Shown here piece after piece: positions 1 through 13,819 of a stretch of DNA of 64,000 nt. The notes under the pieces are model-generated. The model did no database searches. It was not told the DNA's origin and saw nothing but the letters and a program-made list of their open reading frames with translations. This DNA comes from Candolleomyces eurysporus (taxonomy: Eukaryota; Basidiomycota; Agaricomycetes; Agaricales; Psathyrellaceae). A program made the translations under genes and the position numbers. The stretch lies in NCBI GenBank assembly GCA_027579435.1, contig JANBPK010001045.1, positions 1 through 64,000 on the forward strand, read 5' to 3'. Each line of letters begins with the position of its first letter. Position 1 is the first letter of the stretch.

Positions 1-2395
1 TCCCGTGCTAGGCCCGCCCCCTCCGCCACCACCAGGCGCGATCCAACCCCCACCTGCCTCTGCACCGCCAGTAGCTTCTTCTCAACGCCCAGCACCTCCC
101 CAGAAGGGCACGGACCCCAACGGAAACGACATGTCCAACACCGAGGCCCTTGCCAAGAACTTCGGCGTCTCGGCTGCGATCGTCAACAACATCTTGGAAA
201 GTGGCCCCCAGGATAGGGAAGACCTCGCTGTTGGTTCCAATGGTCTCACGTCTGGGCGGGACCGCTCAGTCGAACTTTCCGTCGAACCCCGCGAGCCGAC
301 GCAGTGGGCAACAGTGTCAATTCAAAGAAATTCACCCAATTCTCCCAATTCTCCTCCGAACACTCTCTCCATCCTTCGTCCAGCGTACACATCACCGACG
401 GTTGAGGTTTGGCTCCCCAAAGATCGCACAATGGCCAACCAGATCGCTGATACTTACTTCACCCACCTCAACCTTCATCGCCCGGTTTTCGAGCGCAAGG
501 AATTCATGAAAATATTGGACGACTTTTATGATGGTACCGCATCTTCTTACGATCCGGGGTATCTTTGCAGCGTCTATCTCGTCTTCGCGCTTGGAACCCT
601 GAGCGACTTGAATCACCGTGCTGTTCGTGCAGAACTCGAGAACAAAGGTGAAGTCATCGAGCACCTGGGATCGGAGATGGCGAAGAAGCTCATGCCCACA
701 ACATGGCCTTCATACGATGAATTTTTCGAGCGAGCACTTTCAGTCAAACCCGACCTTCGAGTTACGATTTCAAGCCTCCAGGCCTTGATTCTTTTGCATT
801 GGTACCTTTACACGGAGGTTGGTCTCTTTCTTTACTTTGTCTGAGGATCATTGTTAACCCCGCAACAGCGACAAGGAAGAACTCTCTGGCGTCTCGTCGG
901 CAGCCTTGTCCGACTCGCAATTGAGCTGGGGCTTCACCATGATCCAACAACTCAACTCAGTACATCAACTGAAGGGGCTCAGGGCGAAAACACGCAGGCT
1001 GAACAGCAGAATGTTTTCACAGAAGAGGAATGCCAATTACGAATTCGGCTGTGGAGCGTCGTCCTCATTCATGACAGAGGCACTTCTATTTTGCTCGGAC
1101 GGCCACTTGCTATCTCCCCTCACGATACCAACACCCCTCGGCCAGTACGACCACTGGATATGACCCTCAATGATTTTTCTGAGCACTTTGAATTATCCCA
1201 ACCTATCGCGGAGATCCAGGCAGACATTATCAATTCGTTGTACAGACCACACAAACAAACTCCCGACGCCATTATGCGGAAAGCGACGAGGATTGTGAAG
1301 AGTATGGCAGATTTCCGCCGTGGCTTACCGGACAGATATAAGTACTATTTCAATGGAACCGAAGACTGGCCAGTGGAGAAGAAACTGGAGCTTGTACAAG
1401 GCATTACGGAAGACGAGGGTCTCACCTTATTGAAGCTTGGCATCGCAAGAATCCTTCTCCTCCGTGCTCTGTTCAGCTCGAAGGAGCTACCTTATCCTCA
1501 CAGATTGAAAGCTCTCGTCGATGGTAATATCCATTCTTCATATCGCTTGTACCCTGGCTGACGAGCGTTGTAGCCATCATCACGTCCCACAACATGATCA
1601 TCATCCACAATCAGCTCATTCGATTCCCGAACACTGGATTTTTCGTTTCTCCTATCCCCCTCCACATCGCTGCCATGGTTATTCTATACGGCCATATGTC
1701 CAAAGTCGAGTGTCTTCCCTTTAACACCGCTCTGGAAGACCTCTGGTTGGCTCTGGATATGCTCCCTCGCTTCAGATGGAGATGGGAACGTAAGGACATN
1801 GAACGGGGCTCATCCTCTGATTGCTCGCCTCGCAGAGAAGGTCATGAACGTCAACTTACGAACTATCACACCAACGGGGAATCCGGTTCTCCGCAGTGAG
1901 CCTGCCTGGGACGAAGATTCCGCCGTTTCTCCTGTCAGCAGGTCTCAGCATAGCACTCCGACGATCACAGCGAACAATTCCACCTATGGTTCCAGTACTG
2001 GTGGACCTGTCATATACGGTCCCCATCCGCGACCCATGAACGGCGATGGGCAGAATTCAAGTGGCGGTTCGACCCCTCCGGATAAACAATTGATTGACGT
2101 TCCAACGGATCTCTTTTATCCTTTCTATCCTGAAGCTGAGCCGAGGAATGGGAGCGCGAATAACAACACCGAGGGCTACTCCCATATATTGGCGCAAGCC
2201 GCTGGTACTGGTGTTATGGGGAGCTACGGGTGCCAACCATCTCACGATTCGTACATGTCGGAAGAAAGGGATATCGCTCATACATTGGCTCAGCACCCTC
2301 AACAAACAACTTCCACTGCTCCTGCACAACAACAAGGGCCTCCACCACAGCCGACTCCAGTGCAGATGTGGATGAGTCCAGTCAATCATGGTTGA
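1..2395 (+). CDS. fungal-specific transcription factor, C-terminal part (5' end outside window)
   Basis: Three exons are visible (up to 817, 869-1523, 1574-2395), joined by GT-AG introns of about 50 nt. The protein carries the middle homology region of Zn2Cys6 regulators (Fungal_trans type): an HRPVFERKEF start, the hallmark RLAIELGLHHDP, then LRIRLWSVVLIHDRG and LLGRPLAI. Upstream is a proline-rich linker; the last 170 residues are rich in Ser, Pro and Gln and probably disordered. The DNA-binding zinc cluster is not seen and should lie before base 1. An N at 1800 disrupts the frame; ignoring that character gives a continuous reading (KD, then MNGAHPLIARLAEKV), so I treat it as an assembly artefact. 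Presumably a nuclear transcription regulator; its targets cannot be inferred. Confidence 0.85.
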
Positions 2396-2738
2396 CACGG
2401 TAATGGACTGTAATCTTTTCTATTGCATCCCTTGTAAATGTTTCTTGTGACCTATGGTAACCCATTGTGTGTCCTAGCGGGACATTGTGCGCTGTACTAT
2501 GTTGTTGGTTTGGTATTATCGTAAACTTGCTTTTAGTATATCCTGGATTTGAATGTATATTTCCCCCCTACACGTAGTCAATTTACTAGATCTGTTTCAC
2601 GCATGGGCGCCCTGGAAAGACCCTTCAAAGACGCTGTTTGTTCGTGTTAGACATCGTCCCTTTCCCACTCAACTCGGAGTAGTATATCCGGATCCCTGTT
2701 ACATCCACCAGCCTCGCGCGACGTGAGCTACTTGGCCT
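2396..2738. other. intergenic, terminator/promoter space
   Basis: This 343-base stretch separates the transcription-factor stop codon from the thioesterase start. It must hold the 3' UTR of the first gene and the promoter of the second. I see no open frame with family resemblance, no RNA gene and no repeat. Confidence 0.5.
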
Positions 2739-3759
2739 ATGGTTCCCCTGCTTCGATCATGTCGCATTGCTAATACTACGGGTTTCCCTAGAATTGCAGG
2801 GCCCTGTCTATTCAGATATAAGGTGCGCACTGATGTAATTAGTATAAACTTTACTGACTGGAGCCTGCGACTGAACTTCACGTATTTAATAGGCTCACGG
2901 ACCAAGTCCACGGTTCTCCTCGACGGCTCAGGAATCATCTGTACTGCCGCCTGCCTCCGCGGATGGCGAAAAGGCTCTGATTGACGCGAAACACGCCTTG
3001 CTGAAAGCAGGCTTTGACCCTGCGTCGTTTTGGGAGCAACGCATTGTATGGGGTGACCAGGATCCTTTCCAGTGTGTGTCACTTCTGCTGAAGCTGATTT
3101 CATTCGCTCACTTAAAACCGTTCATGAACCTTGAAAAGACACGTAAACAACGTGAAATATGGTGCGCTTCTTTACTTGTGTCTATGGCCAGTCTAGTGGT
3201 GACCTCGTTCCCGTTCACGTCATTCGAACGTTCCAGCCCGGTTCTTTGAATCCGTGAGTGTCGCTCAACGAGGTGCAGAAGGACAAACTTTTTTAACGCC
3301 GTTTAAAATTGTCACCCTGACTAGGCCCGGATCCAATGGATGATGTCTGTTGGCGAGGAGTGGGGCGGACGCGCGCAAGCAGAGAAGATGATTCGAGGAC
3401 AAGGAGTGTCCTTGATTCTCAAGTCCATGGAAATACAGTTCAGACGACCTGTAACGTATCCTGACACTGTGAGCTCCCTTCCCTGCATCAAATGAATAAC
3501 GAGAGCTTGTTGCTGATATTAAGACGACCCTCCGCAGTTGTTATTGGGCTACGTGCCATTACCTTTCCCTGAGGACGACGACACGAGTTTCCAGGTCGTT
3601 GCTTCCGCCTACTCGTTGACGATGAAGAGATTCGTTGCGCACTCCAAAGAAACACTCGTCTGGTACGATTATGACAAACTCAGGAAATGTTCTTCCCCCA
3701 AGGAGGTGGCCCATATAATCGCGTCGCGCATGCAAACATCCAATCATTCAAAGACATAA
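2739..3759 (+). CDS. mitochondrial 4HBT-like (hotdog) thioesterase family protein
   Basis: Six exons (2739-2822, 2893-3071, 3139-3161, 3237-3253, 3325-3468, 3538-3759) sum to 669 nt, exactly 223 codons, which supports the model. Residues 1-36 look like a mitochondrial presequence (basic, no acids, ending near RFSS). The hotdog fold follows: WGDQDPFQHVNNVKYARFFE is the typical Asp-x-x-x-His-Val-Asn-Asn active-site segment of 4-hydroxybenzoyl-CoA-type thioesterases. Next come WMMSVGEEWGG and the C-terminal WYDYDKLRKC. By family it should hydrolyse an acyl-CoA-like thioester; the substrate is unknown. Exon 4 is only 17 nt. The start is the first ATG giving the targeting peptide. Confidence 0.85.
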
Positions 3760-3933
3760 GGCGTAGATAACAATAGCAATGCTCTCGTAAATATACGCAA
3801 GCGGAGGCGTGATCTTTTTCGCGAGCTTTTGAATAGATTATATTTAAATAGGATTAAGTAGGAAGAATACGTAGGCTACAAACTGAAATGGGAAAGGAAC
3901 TTATAAAAAGATAAAATATACCTTGAAAATAAA

Positions 3934-6530
3934 TCAGTCCTCCTCCTCTGGCACCCGACGTTGCACAATGCAAAACATGGAACTACCCCAGATGGAAGAC
4001 AAGTCTTTCTCGGAGGCCAGTGACATGCTCTGCAATTCCGTCTTGCCCTCAACTACCTTTTGCTTTCCGCCACCAGAGACAACTGCTTCTTGGAAGGCCG
4101 TGGTTTGGGGGATAGATTGCATGGTGACTGGCTCCGTAGAAAACAACACCTTGATGAAACCCACGTCTATATCTTGCCCGTCTCGTATGAAGTACGAGTA
4201 AGCATTGGTTCCTGGATTGTCGAAGCCGATGGTCAGTTCGCCGCCGCCCTTCTTGATGGGAGTCTGCTCCGATCCACGAGGATAGTAGTTGGCTAACGCA
4301 AACGATTAGGTCAAAATCGACGCAAACTTTGGACAGAACACTTGCCAATGCTAAGCTCACTATTGTCGAAATAGAAGATGTGTGGGTAGAGGTCCTGGTC
4401 GCTGTTGTTGGTGAGTCTGAACCCGTAATCCTCTGGTTCTTCGGGGTCCACTTCAACCTCGACAACCCCGGTGGCAGACAAGTCGCTGCCGACGGGATAG
4501 CGGTATGGATGCCCATCGTCGTCGTATTCGGTATCCGAGTCCTCGAGCTTCAGGAACTCGACGGAAACGCTTGATCCAACAGCCGTGTTGAGGTAGGAAC
4601 GGTTTAGATGGCGATAGAAGTGGGATGCGTTGCGGAAGAAACGTTCAATGTCTTCCGGTTTCAAGGGCACAGAACTCGGAAAGCGGGTGTATCCGTGACG
4701 AGACGCCCGCTCATCGAGAATGGTGACTGTAAACGATTTACCGTCTTCTGATAAATCGACGAAGATGTCGGCTTTTTCCCGCTGTTCAGTGAAGAGGACT
4801 TGGTAGGTATCGGCTGCTGCGTTGTACAACAACTTCAGCGCAGCCTGATACAATGGAGCCAAAGCATCCTTGAGCGGAACGGCTACGGCCACGACGAGAT
4901 CAGGTTGCTGGCCTGACCCAGCAGGGATGACAGAAGGTGAATTCAGGAGAGGTTTGAATGGTTGGTCTTCGAGAGGTTTGAGCGTGGTCGTGAAAAGAGC
5001 CACTCGATCGGCGATAAACGCCTTGGGCTTCTTCTGGGAAAGCCTGGACTTGTCCCTGTATACGGAGAAGAGCGCACCCGGCGTGATACCCGCGACGGAT
5101 CCAGCATGGACGATGTATTTTTGGTTGTCTTCTGAGATGTTGTATGCGATTTGTTCAGGCGGGACTAAACCGGTATCGAAGAGAGGTACATCGGTTGTTC
5201 CTCCGTACGCTTGCGGGGTCTGGCTAAAGAATGAAACCGCAATTCAAATGAGAAGCGGAAATCAATGAGAAAGAGACTGCGTACTTCGGGATTTGTGGCA
5301 AACGAGCCAGCACGTTGGAACGGGTCGTGTTGGTCGAACCCTGCCTCTTCAAATGCTTGATTAACGCGCTCGTAAAAAGGCCGTGGCCTCGAACCTCCCT
5401 GGCTGCTTCGCCCCTTGAACACGCAGACAATGTAAAAACGTTCCCAGACAGGATGCTGTTAACGAGGTCGACCTCATGTGCACCTTCTCCCGACGCGATG
5501 TCGATGACTCGAGATGAAACGAGTCCATCCTTGTCGTTCTGTACTTTCTGCGAGCTTCCCCCACAGTCAAAGATAATCGTCTAACAACCTGGTAAGCTTG
5601 TGAAGCAAGAGAGGAAGAAGGGAGCCTCACGATATGGTCGCCTTTGTTGCGCTTGATCTCGGCCAGGAGAGAAAGCAGCTCGGATGAAGTGACCGCGGGG
5701 ATTTCGTTGCCAGCAACGACACTGTAGTCCCATGGTACGATGGTCTGGACGCCGTTGATACTGCTATCCAATGGTCCTCCGTATCCAGAGAAGTAGATGA
5801 TTATTGAGTCCTCTTTTCGAGGGGTTCGGGCGGATCTCAGAGCGTTCAACGCTTTCAGAATCTCAGCTCGTGATGCTTCCTGGTTTCGCAGATTGATGAT
5901 ACAGTCGGTGGGGACCTTGAGATCGTTTTGGAGGTAGTTAGAGAGTGTATCTGCATCGTTCACTGCCCCTTGGAGTTTCGGGAGGTGCTGATAGTCATTG
6001 ATTCCAATGATCAAAGCAGAAATTGGTCGTGGCCGAAGCCCATTGAACCAGCTGCTAGGGATGCAATGGTGAGCTGGCGAACTTATTCAATTTAGCATAG
6101 CATTCATTACCTTTCAGGCAGTGGCTTTGGAGGTACATTGACCGGCAGAACGATTGTATCCTTCCGGAGGTTCAAGTTGACATTAATGCTCCGACTGGTA
6201 TTTCATGACACGATGAGCTCTCCATGAGGTGAATTGAAACTGACAATCGACCTACCCAAGCAATCTCTGGAATAGCGACCTCCTGGGTGGCTTGGGTGCG
6301 TTGGCGGAAGTTCCTGCTGGAACTTGAATGTCTGAAGGGCCATATCTAGAGTCAGTCGCCCACAAAACGAGGCCACAAAGGGAAGCAGTAGAAGTAATTT
6401 CGCCAGGGAACGGCGGATGGGTTGGGTATTAGCCAGGGATTCATCTGAGGCGGGGGGATACGCACCCAAGGCTCTGTCTCCAGTCCCATAACAAGTTGCT
6501 GAAAGAAGAAAATACCGAAGGGAATAGCAT
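3934..6530 (-). CDS. caspase-like (C14) protein, catalytic dyad lost (pseudoenzyme)
   Basis: The p20-like core begins ALIIGINDYQHLPKLQGAV, then NDADTLSNYL, the classical start of Agaricomycete caspase-like proteins. Where active members read GHG, this copy has GYG (Tyr codon at 5781-5783). Where they read DCCHSG, it has DCGGSS (5551-5568). Both His and Cys of the dyad are therefore absent. The loop after the Cys position is about 40 residues shorter than in the neighbouring paralog. A C-terminal region of about 400 residues follows (PGALFSVYRDKS ... KADIFVDL ... HPYRYPVGSD ... NYYPRGSEQ ... LTIGFDNPGT), shared with the paralog and with the fragment at 41.4-42.0 kb. The start at 6530 is my best splice model (donor near 6471, acceptor near 6351); the 5' exon is less certain. 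The intron at 4293-4345 uses a GC donor. The frame is otherwise open, so it may be expressed. Confidence 0.75.
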
Positions 6531-6999
6531 CGTAGTAGTACGTGGGCCTGGGGCAAGCTACCCTGCGACCGGTTTCCACTGATATATCCATCACCTTACA
6601 GTGGCGCCGTTTATATTATGCACAACGAATCCTCGAGGCAATTGCCATGCGTAGCGGGACGATTGAAGCGTAGGAATCGGTTCAGCATTACGACAGTCGC
6701 TTCGAGCGGTAGGTGCTCGTGTCATTGCGACAGGAGCTTGAACAAGGGATAACACATCAACTTGAAGGGTGGCAAAAGGGATAACAACTTGTGTTGGATG
6801 CCAGGTCTACCCGGTATTGTCTCAAGACCCCATTGTTAATTGGAATGATGCTAACCTATATAGTATATTATTATAAAACACAAAACAAAGCATGGACATA
6901 GATCCCGACAAAGAAATGAAATACGGCAGGAACGGTGCGGAAGACTGAAACATGCATTATCGCATTGCAAGGCAAAGCCGACGGCGACGCAGCCGAAGC
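6531..6999. other. intergenic between tandem caspase-like genes
   Basis: About 470 bases separate the start of the 3' copy from the stop of the 5' copy. It should contain the promoter of the 3' gene and the 3' UTR of the 5' gene. The part next to 6530 is open in some frames, but I could not build a better first exon from it. There is an AT-rich run near 6855-6890. Confidence 0.4.
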
Positions 7000-9475
7000 T
7001 CATTTTGTTCGCTTCTGAACGACAGGGATGAGCACAGTACCCCAGGCCTGAGGCTTCCTACGTCCCGCCACCTTGATTGCTCGCGTCTGACAGAAAGGGC
7101 TGACCTGAGGCACATGGGAAAGATCAACCACCTCGGACGTGAAGTAAAATTTGAGGAACCCAATCGTAAGGTCCAGGCCTTGTGGAACGTCGCACTCGAA
7201 AGGCGGAATGCTCGAATCGCCGTATCCTATATCTATCACTGAGCCCGACTTGAGGGAATAATCTTTCTGATAGCGCGTCTGAGCATCGACCTCGGTAAGG
7301 GCAGCTGTGAGTATGACATGGTCAGTATCGTTGAATTTCAGTCTAGGTCTGCCTGGAGACTCACTGATGCTGAAATCTGCGTGGTCAAAGAAGAAGCAGG
7401 AGAAGTAAAGATCCCAGGGCGTGTTGTTGGATATCTTCATCCCATATTTAGTATGCTCGTCGACTTCGTATTCGATTCTCCCTCCTCGAAGCATGTTCTT
7501 TCCTTCGGGAGTATAGATTTCCTCGCCTTCTTTGCTGTACTCCTCCCTCAACGGGAAGAATTCGATCTGGATTGAATCCTTGATCAAGTTATTCGGGTGG
7601 TTGAGGTTGAGGTGGAAGTGATAGTGACCGGCGGCACGTAGAATGCGTTGAAGGTCGTCAGCTATTGCGCCGACCACATGCGGCATGCGAGTAAATCCGT
7701 GCTCAGTCGCTCGCTTCTCCAAGACATTGAAAGTGAGCTCGCTCTTGCCAACGGCGACGATCTCGAGCTTTGCTTTGCTCCTTTCAACCAATTTGATCCT
7801 GCAGAGGTCGGGACCTGTTCCGGACATCTCTCGAGCGACCGCTTCGAAGACAGGCATGTATTTGCTCTCCAGGGGGACGTGAATGAGGAGGTCTTGCGAG
7901 GCGCCTGCCTTCGTCTGAATGGCGATGACAGGGTCTTCGAAGGCCCTTACTGTGGTGTTATTAACGGGTTCAAGGGCAGTGGCGAAAGGCTTGATGTTCT
8001 GCTCCTTCGCAATCATGACCCCCAAGGGCTCCTCGCTCAGTACGACCTCCCTGTTCCGGTAGAGCGTAAATTCCGCACCATCCGTTACACCATGGGCCCG
8101 CCCGGCTTCCAGTATGTATTTCCTCTTATCGAGTTTGACTTCGTAGCTCTGACGGGTAGGTGGGCGCACTTTGGCGTCGAAGAGGATGCGATTCCTGTAG
8201 AACCCCTCGCACTGGGGGTTTTGTCTCAAAGCGAACCGCAATCAGCCAGCAAGATCGTCGTCGGAAATGAGTAGAGCTCACCCATCGATGCGGGGTATCT
8301 TGGACAGAACGTCGGCATAGGTGATTTGATCCGGGGGGGACGGTCCTGAACAGCTCCAACAGGGCGGAGGTGAACCTTCCACTGGATCGTTGGTCTTTCT
8401 TGTCTTCTCGAGCGAGCTCATTGGCGCTACAAGCAGCCAAGAGAACATGCGAGTTCATATCCTTCACAGCGAAGCCTTTCGGAAAGCGTAATGCGCGGTT
8501 GCCGGACTCGGTGGGTGCTTTGGGCTCCGGATTCTCCTTACGGATACGCTCGTCTAGGTTGTCAGGGACATCGTTGGGGCTCAGCTCGCATCCGCGCACG
8601 GTGGATCCGTCGGTCTCCTCGTCGCCACGAGTCCCTGAGCCGGAGTGGCAGCAATCGAGGATAACGGTCTGCGTTGAAGCGAATGAGCAGCGGAAGGTCT
8701 AGACTTCGAATTCAACCACTTACAATATTATTACCATGTTTTCTCGAGATGCCGTTGATTAAGGCAGCCACTGTACGATCTGGGATAGGAGGCATCTGCT
8801 CAGTGACATAATCGACCGGAATCAGCGTTTGCATGTTTTTAGACGGGATTTCGCCTCCGTGCCCGGCAAAGTAGATGAGAATAGGATCATGGTATTTGAT
8901 TCTGGGGTTTTCGCGCAAGTCTTTGAACGCAGCAATGATCTTCTGACGAGTAGCCTGCTCGTTGCGTAAATTGACGATTTGGTCAGATCGGACTTTGAGG
9001 TCGGTCTGGAGGTAGTCGTTCATCGCGTCAGCATCGGGAACAGCACCATTCAGTTTTGTCATGGTGAAGTAGTCATTAATCCCAATGATAAGTGCCCAAA
9101 GCGGGGGCCGATCCCTATAAACCCCTCAGCATTGGTTTCGCTGCAGTGTGAAGCTCGTTAGGTGCGTACAAGATCCTTGGATCAGTGGAAATCTTGGCGA
9201 CAGTGGCCTGTTTGGGTTTCTTCGAATTCAACCGAGACCATTTCGATGAACCGCCTGGTGACGGCGGGGGTTGTCTGAAGAGCTCCTATCAGTGGACGAT
9301 GCCCAAATGTGCACTACGATTCGTACTCTAAGTGGTTGTTGTTATTCCTCCTATGAATCGCAATGACTAAGTCGTATGAACCGTCCATTAGAATGGCCAA
9401 GTACACATACCCTATGATGCACCGTAACAGATCGAGATAGTTGTCAACCTTAATCTTGAGCCATGGAATCTGCAT
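7000..9475 (-). CDS. caspase-like cysteine peptidase (C14), dyad intact, apparent frameshift
   Basis: The N-terminus is MQIPWLKIKVD followed by a hydrophobic patch (LLRCIIGYVYLAILM) and a basic linker. A 55-nt intron near 9110-9165 leads into RPPLWALIIGINDYF. The catalytic His is in IYFAGHGGE (His codon at 8859-8861) and the Cys in LDCCHSGSG (8639-8656), so the peptidase should be active. Caspase-like C14 enzymes of fungi cleave after Arg/Lys or Asp depending on subgroup; I cannot tell which. LLAACSANELARE and FTSALLELFRTVPP follow. A run of seven G at 8333-8339 then breaks the frame; with a six-base run the reading continues PPDQITYADVLSKIPRIDG and splices into the C-terminal domain ending at 7000. 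This is probably a homopolymer error, but a real break is possible. It shares an intron position (phase 1, after DFSI) with the 3' copy. Confidence 0.75.
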
Positions 9476-11560
9476 GGTGTGTAGGATTTAGCTATGTCGA
9501 GTGTTTCAACGCAAGGAGCGTTGTACGCAGTTAGGTGTGCGGGGGCACACGAAAGACAGGAATACAGGTGGATGGGGGGCGTTTAGCATGTGCCTTCATA
9601 AATCACCCGAATGCAACGGGGCTCGAAGGGTTCACTTTCCAAAACCGGCCTGGCTGTAAAGGGACGAAGTCCAAGTCAGCAGGCCCATGCTAGAAAGGCA
9701 CGCAGGGGAACGCAGTTGCAACGAGTCAGACGCATGGCGCGTCAACCATCAGCGTCTAACTCTTCATCGTCATCTTCTTGCCTTAACTTGGAAAGTTAGA
9801 TCGAGTTTTGGGCTAGCAAAAGTGATGAAAAACACCAACTTGGTACTTGAGGCACTGCTGGGACACTCTGATCCCGGTGAATGATATCACTCATCACAAG
9901 CTGTTGCGGACCTATCACCGAGTGTATTCATTTGAAACGTCAGGCTCCCACACACTCTGTACCACGACAGCGACCATTATCGATGGGCATGGTCTCGATA
10001 TAACTTCCAGATTCTCGATATTTTACCGTGGATTAAAGCTCCGGGGATTTCGACAAGCTGTGCGGGGCTGCTATACTTGAAAACCTCATATCCTTTGGTC
10101 CTTGTTATGCTCGACAGTCACGCAATCTGCAGAACATTGACCACTTGGCTCAACGCCTGGCGTACGCGTCTAATGCGAAGGCTTTATCCTCCAAGCGGCT
10201 CGGTATCAGGCATCGGTATCGGTAATCTCGAAATATTTGTGGAGATCTGGAAGCACAACACGATTTAGTCGGAAATAGTGGGAAGTAAAACATTGGGAAC
10301 ATAAGTGGAACATACCGCTTCAGTTCCTCCCCCAAGACCGCGATATCTACGGTACCATTTCGGAGCAGAAAAGCATGCCCTCAAGACGCCGTGATAGCGT
10401 CATCAGCATATGGCATTTTCAGCGCCGAGTAAATCGATTTCTTTGAGTCCAATCTGTCGAACCGGAGCATCCAAACCGAGGCTCTGTGCAATTCCTCGCT
10501 GGAAGGAGACCGACTCGGAAGCGCAGCGAGACATGAAACCCTGCACTTGACCAATGCTCTAGATTCTATCGAGTGCAAGAGGCATCCATGCCCTTCGGCT
10601 ATGGCACATCCTCGACGGGAGCGCGAGAACACAACTTTCTGAGTTGTCCCATCTATGTTTAACGCCTCACTGCGACACCAAATTAGGACCTCGCGGGAAA
10701 AAGGCAGTGATTAACGTACTTGCGAAATGAATCCTTCTGGTGACGGCATGCTGGTGTATCTCCGTCAGCCAACTCTGCCGCGCAGTCTCCGAAGCTCTGA
10801 GCCGCATATGCCGGACTGCTGGGTTGTGCGTAGCAGGGGCGTGCTTGTGGGGACTTGCACCAGTATTACTTACTAGCCGTATGCCCGAGGCCTGAAGTAA
10901 AACTTGACTTACGGCCTGTGATGAGAATAGCCTGTCTAACACGATCGGTCAGCGAAATGAAGGGGTAGGACCCAAGCCACCTACTTGCATAATTTGTGCG
11001 CAAGGAAGCTGAGGGTGCATACTAGACACAGCCCGTTGAAAAATTAGAGCTCTCGTACACAGCTGGACAGGTCTTTGTTTGAGTATAATGGCTTCAATGA
11101 ATATCGTTAGCTGGCTGCGGAAAAGGCAGATCGGTGCAACGTCACCACCGGTTCAACACTACTGCATATGAAGGTAGAAGGAATGAAGCTTGAAGGTTCC
11201 TCCCCGTCGGCCACCGATCGCTAGGATTATGAAATTTAATGCGCCGCTCGAAATCACCTCGCGCCGGGTTTGAGCAGGCCGATCGCGCAGTTTGAAATTT
11301 TTACCTATCAGCTCGTTTGTTCTGCGCACAGGTGCCACAGGGATCAGTTCAAACTTCAAACATTCAAAAACTTCGCGACCAGTCCAACCAACTTGCCAAT
11401 AATAATAATATCATTAGGTATAAAATATCAACTGATCCCCCACCTACGGTGGACACCCAGCTGGATATCCTTTTATCCCCAAGCTAGCTAGCAACTAGCA
11501 ATGTATGGTATATGTAAGAGTAGATTATAACTTCTATATGAGAGCGAGGTCATGAAAACA
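9476..11560. other. gene-poor stretch, 2.1 kb
   Basis: I find no open frame of more than about 90 codons with a recognisable motif, no tRNA and no clear transposon ends. The part near 9476 is the 5' flank of the caspase-like gene; the part near 11560 is the 3' flank of CYP51 and has a short AAT repeat (about 11398-11412). The rest may be decayed sequence. Confidence 0.4.
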
Positions 11561-13549
<1,989 letters not shown>

Positions 13550-13819
13550 GATGGCGATGAGGGGAATGGGACACTGGCCTGTTTTCCATCATTCTCCATT
13601 TTTTATACACTCAAATTCGCGAGAGAAATCGAACCATTCCCATTTGCTGATGGCAACCAAAAAGGAAAATGATTAGATCAATGTCGATCCAAGCCTCGAC
13701 ACAGCGCCTCGCCGGGCTCAAGACCGTCGTCCCCATTAAATACGAGTCCAGAGTTCGTTCGAGCAGGGCGTCTTCAATTAGTCATTACATACTCTATGTA
13801 CAAAAAATCCCGTAAATAT

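Noticed and set aside
6203..6594. Two overlapping - strand frames upstream of the caspase pseudoenzyme, considered as a separate small gene
   Set aside because: The frame that joins in phase to RSINVNLNLRKD uses only part of this stretch; the others lead to stops and show no similarity.
7648..8274. 208-codon + strand open frame
   Set aside because: Opposite the C-terminal domain of the caspase-like gene, whose protein similarity is on the - strand.
9110..9165. Apparent stop codon before RPPLWALIIGIN in the caspase-like gene, first read as a frameshift
   Set aside because: A 55-nt GT-AG intron (gtacgc...tttatag) explains it without any error.
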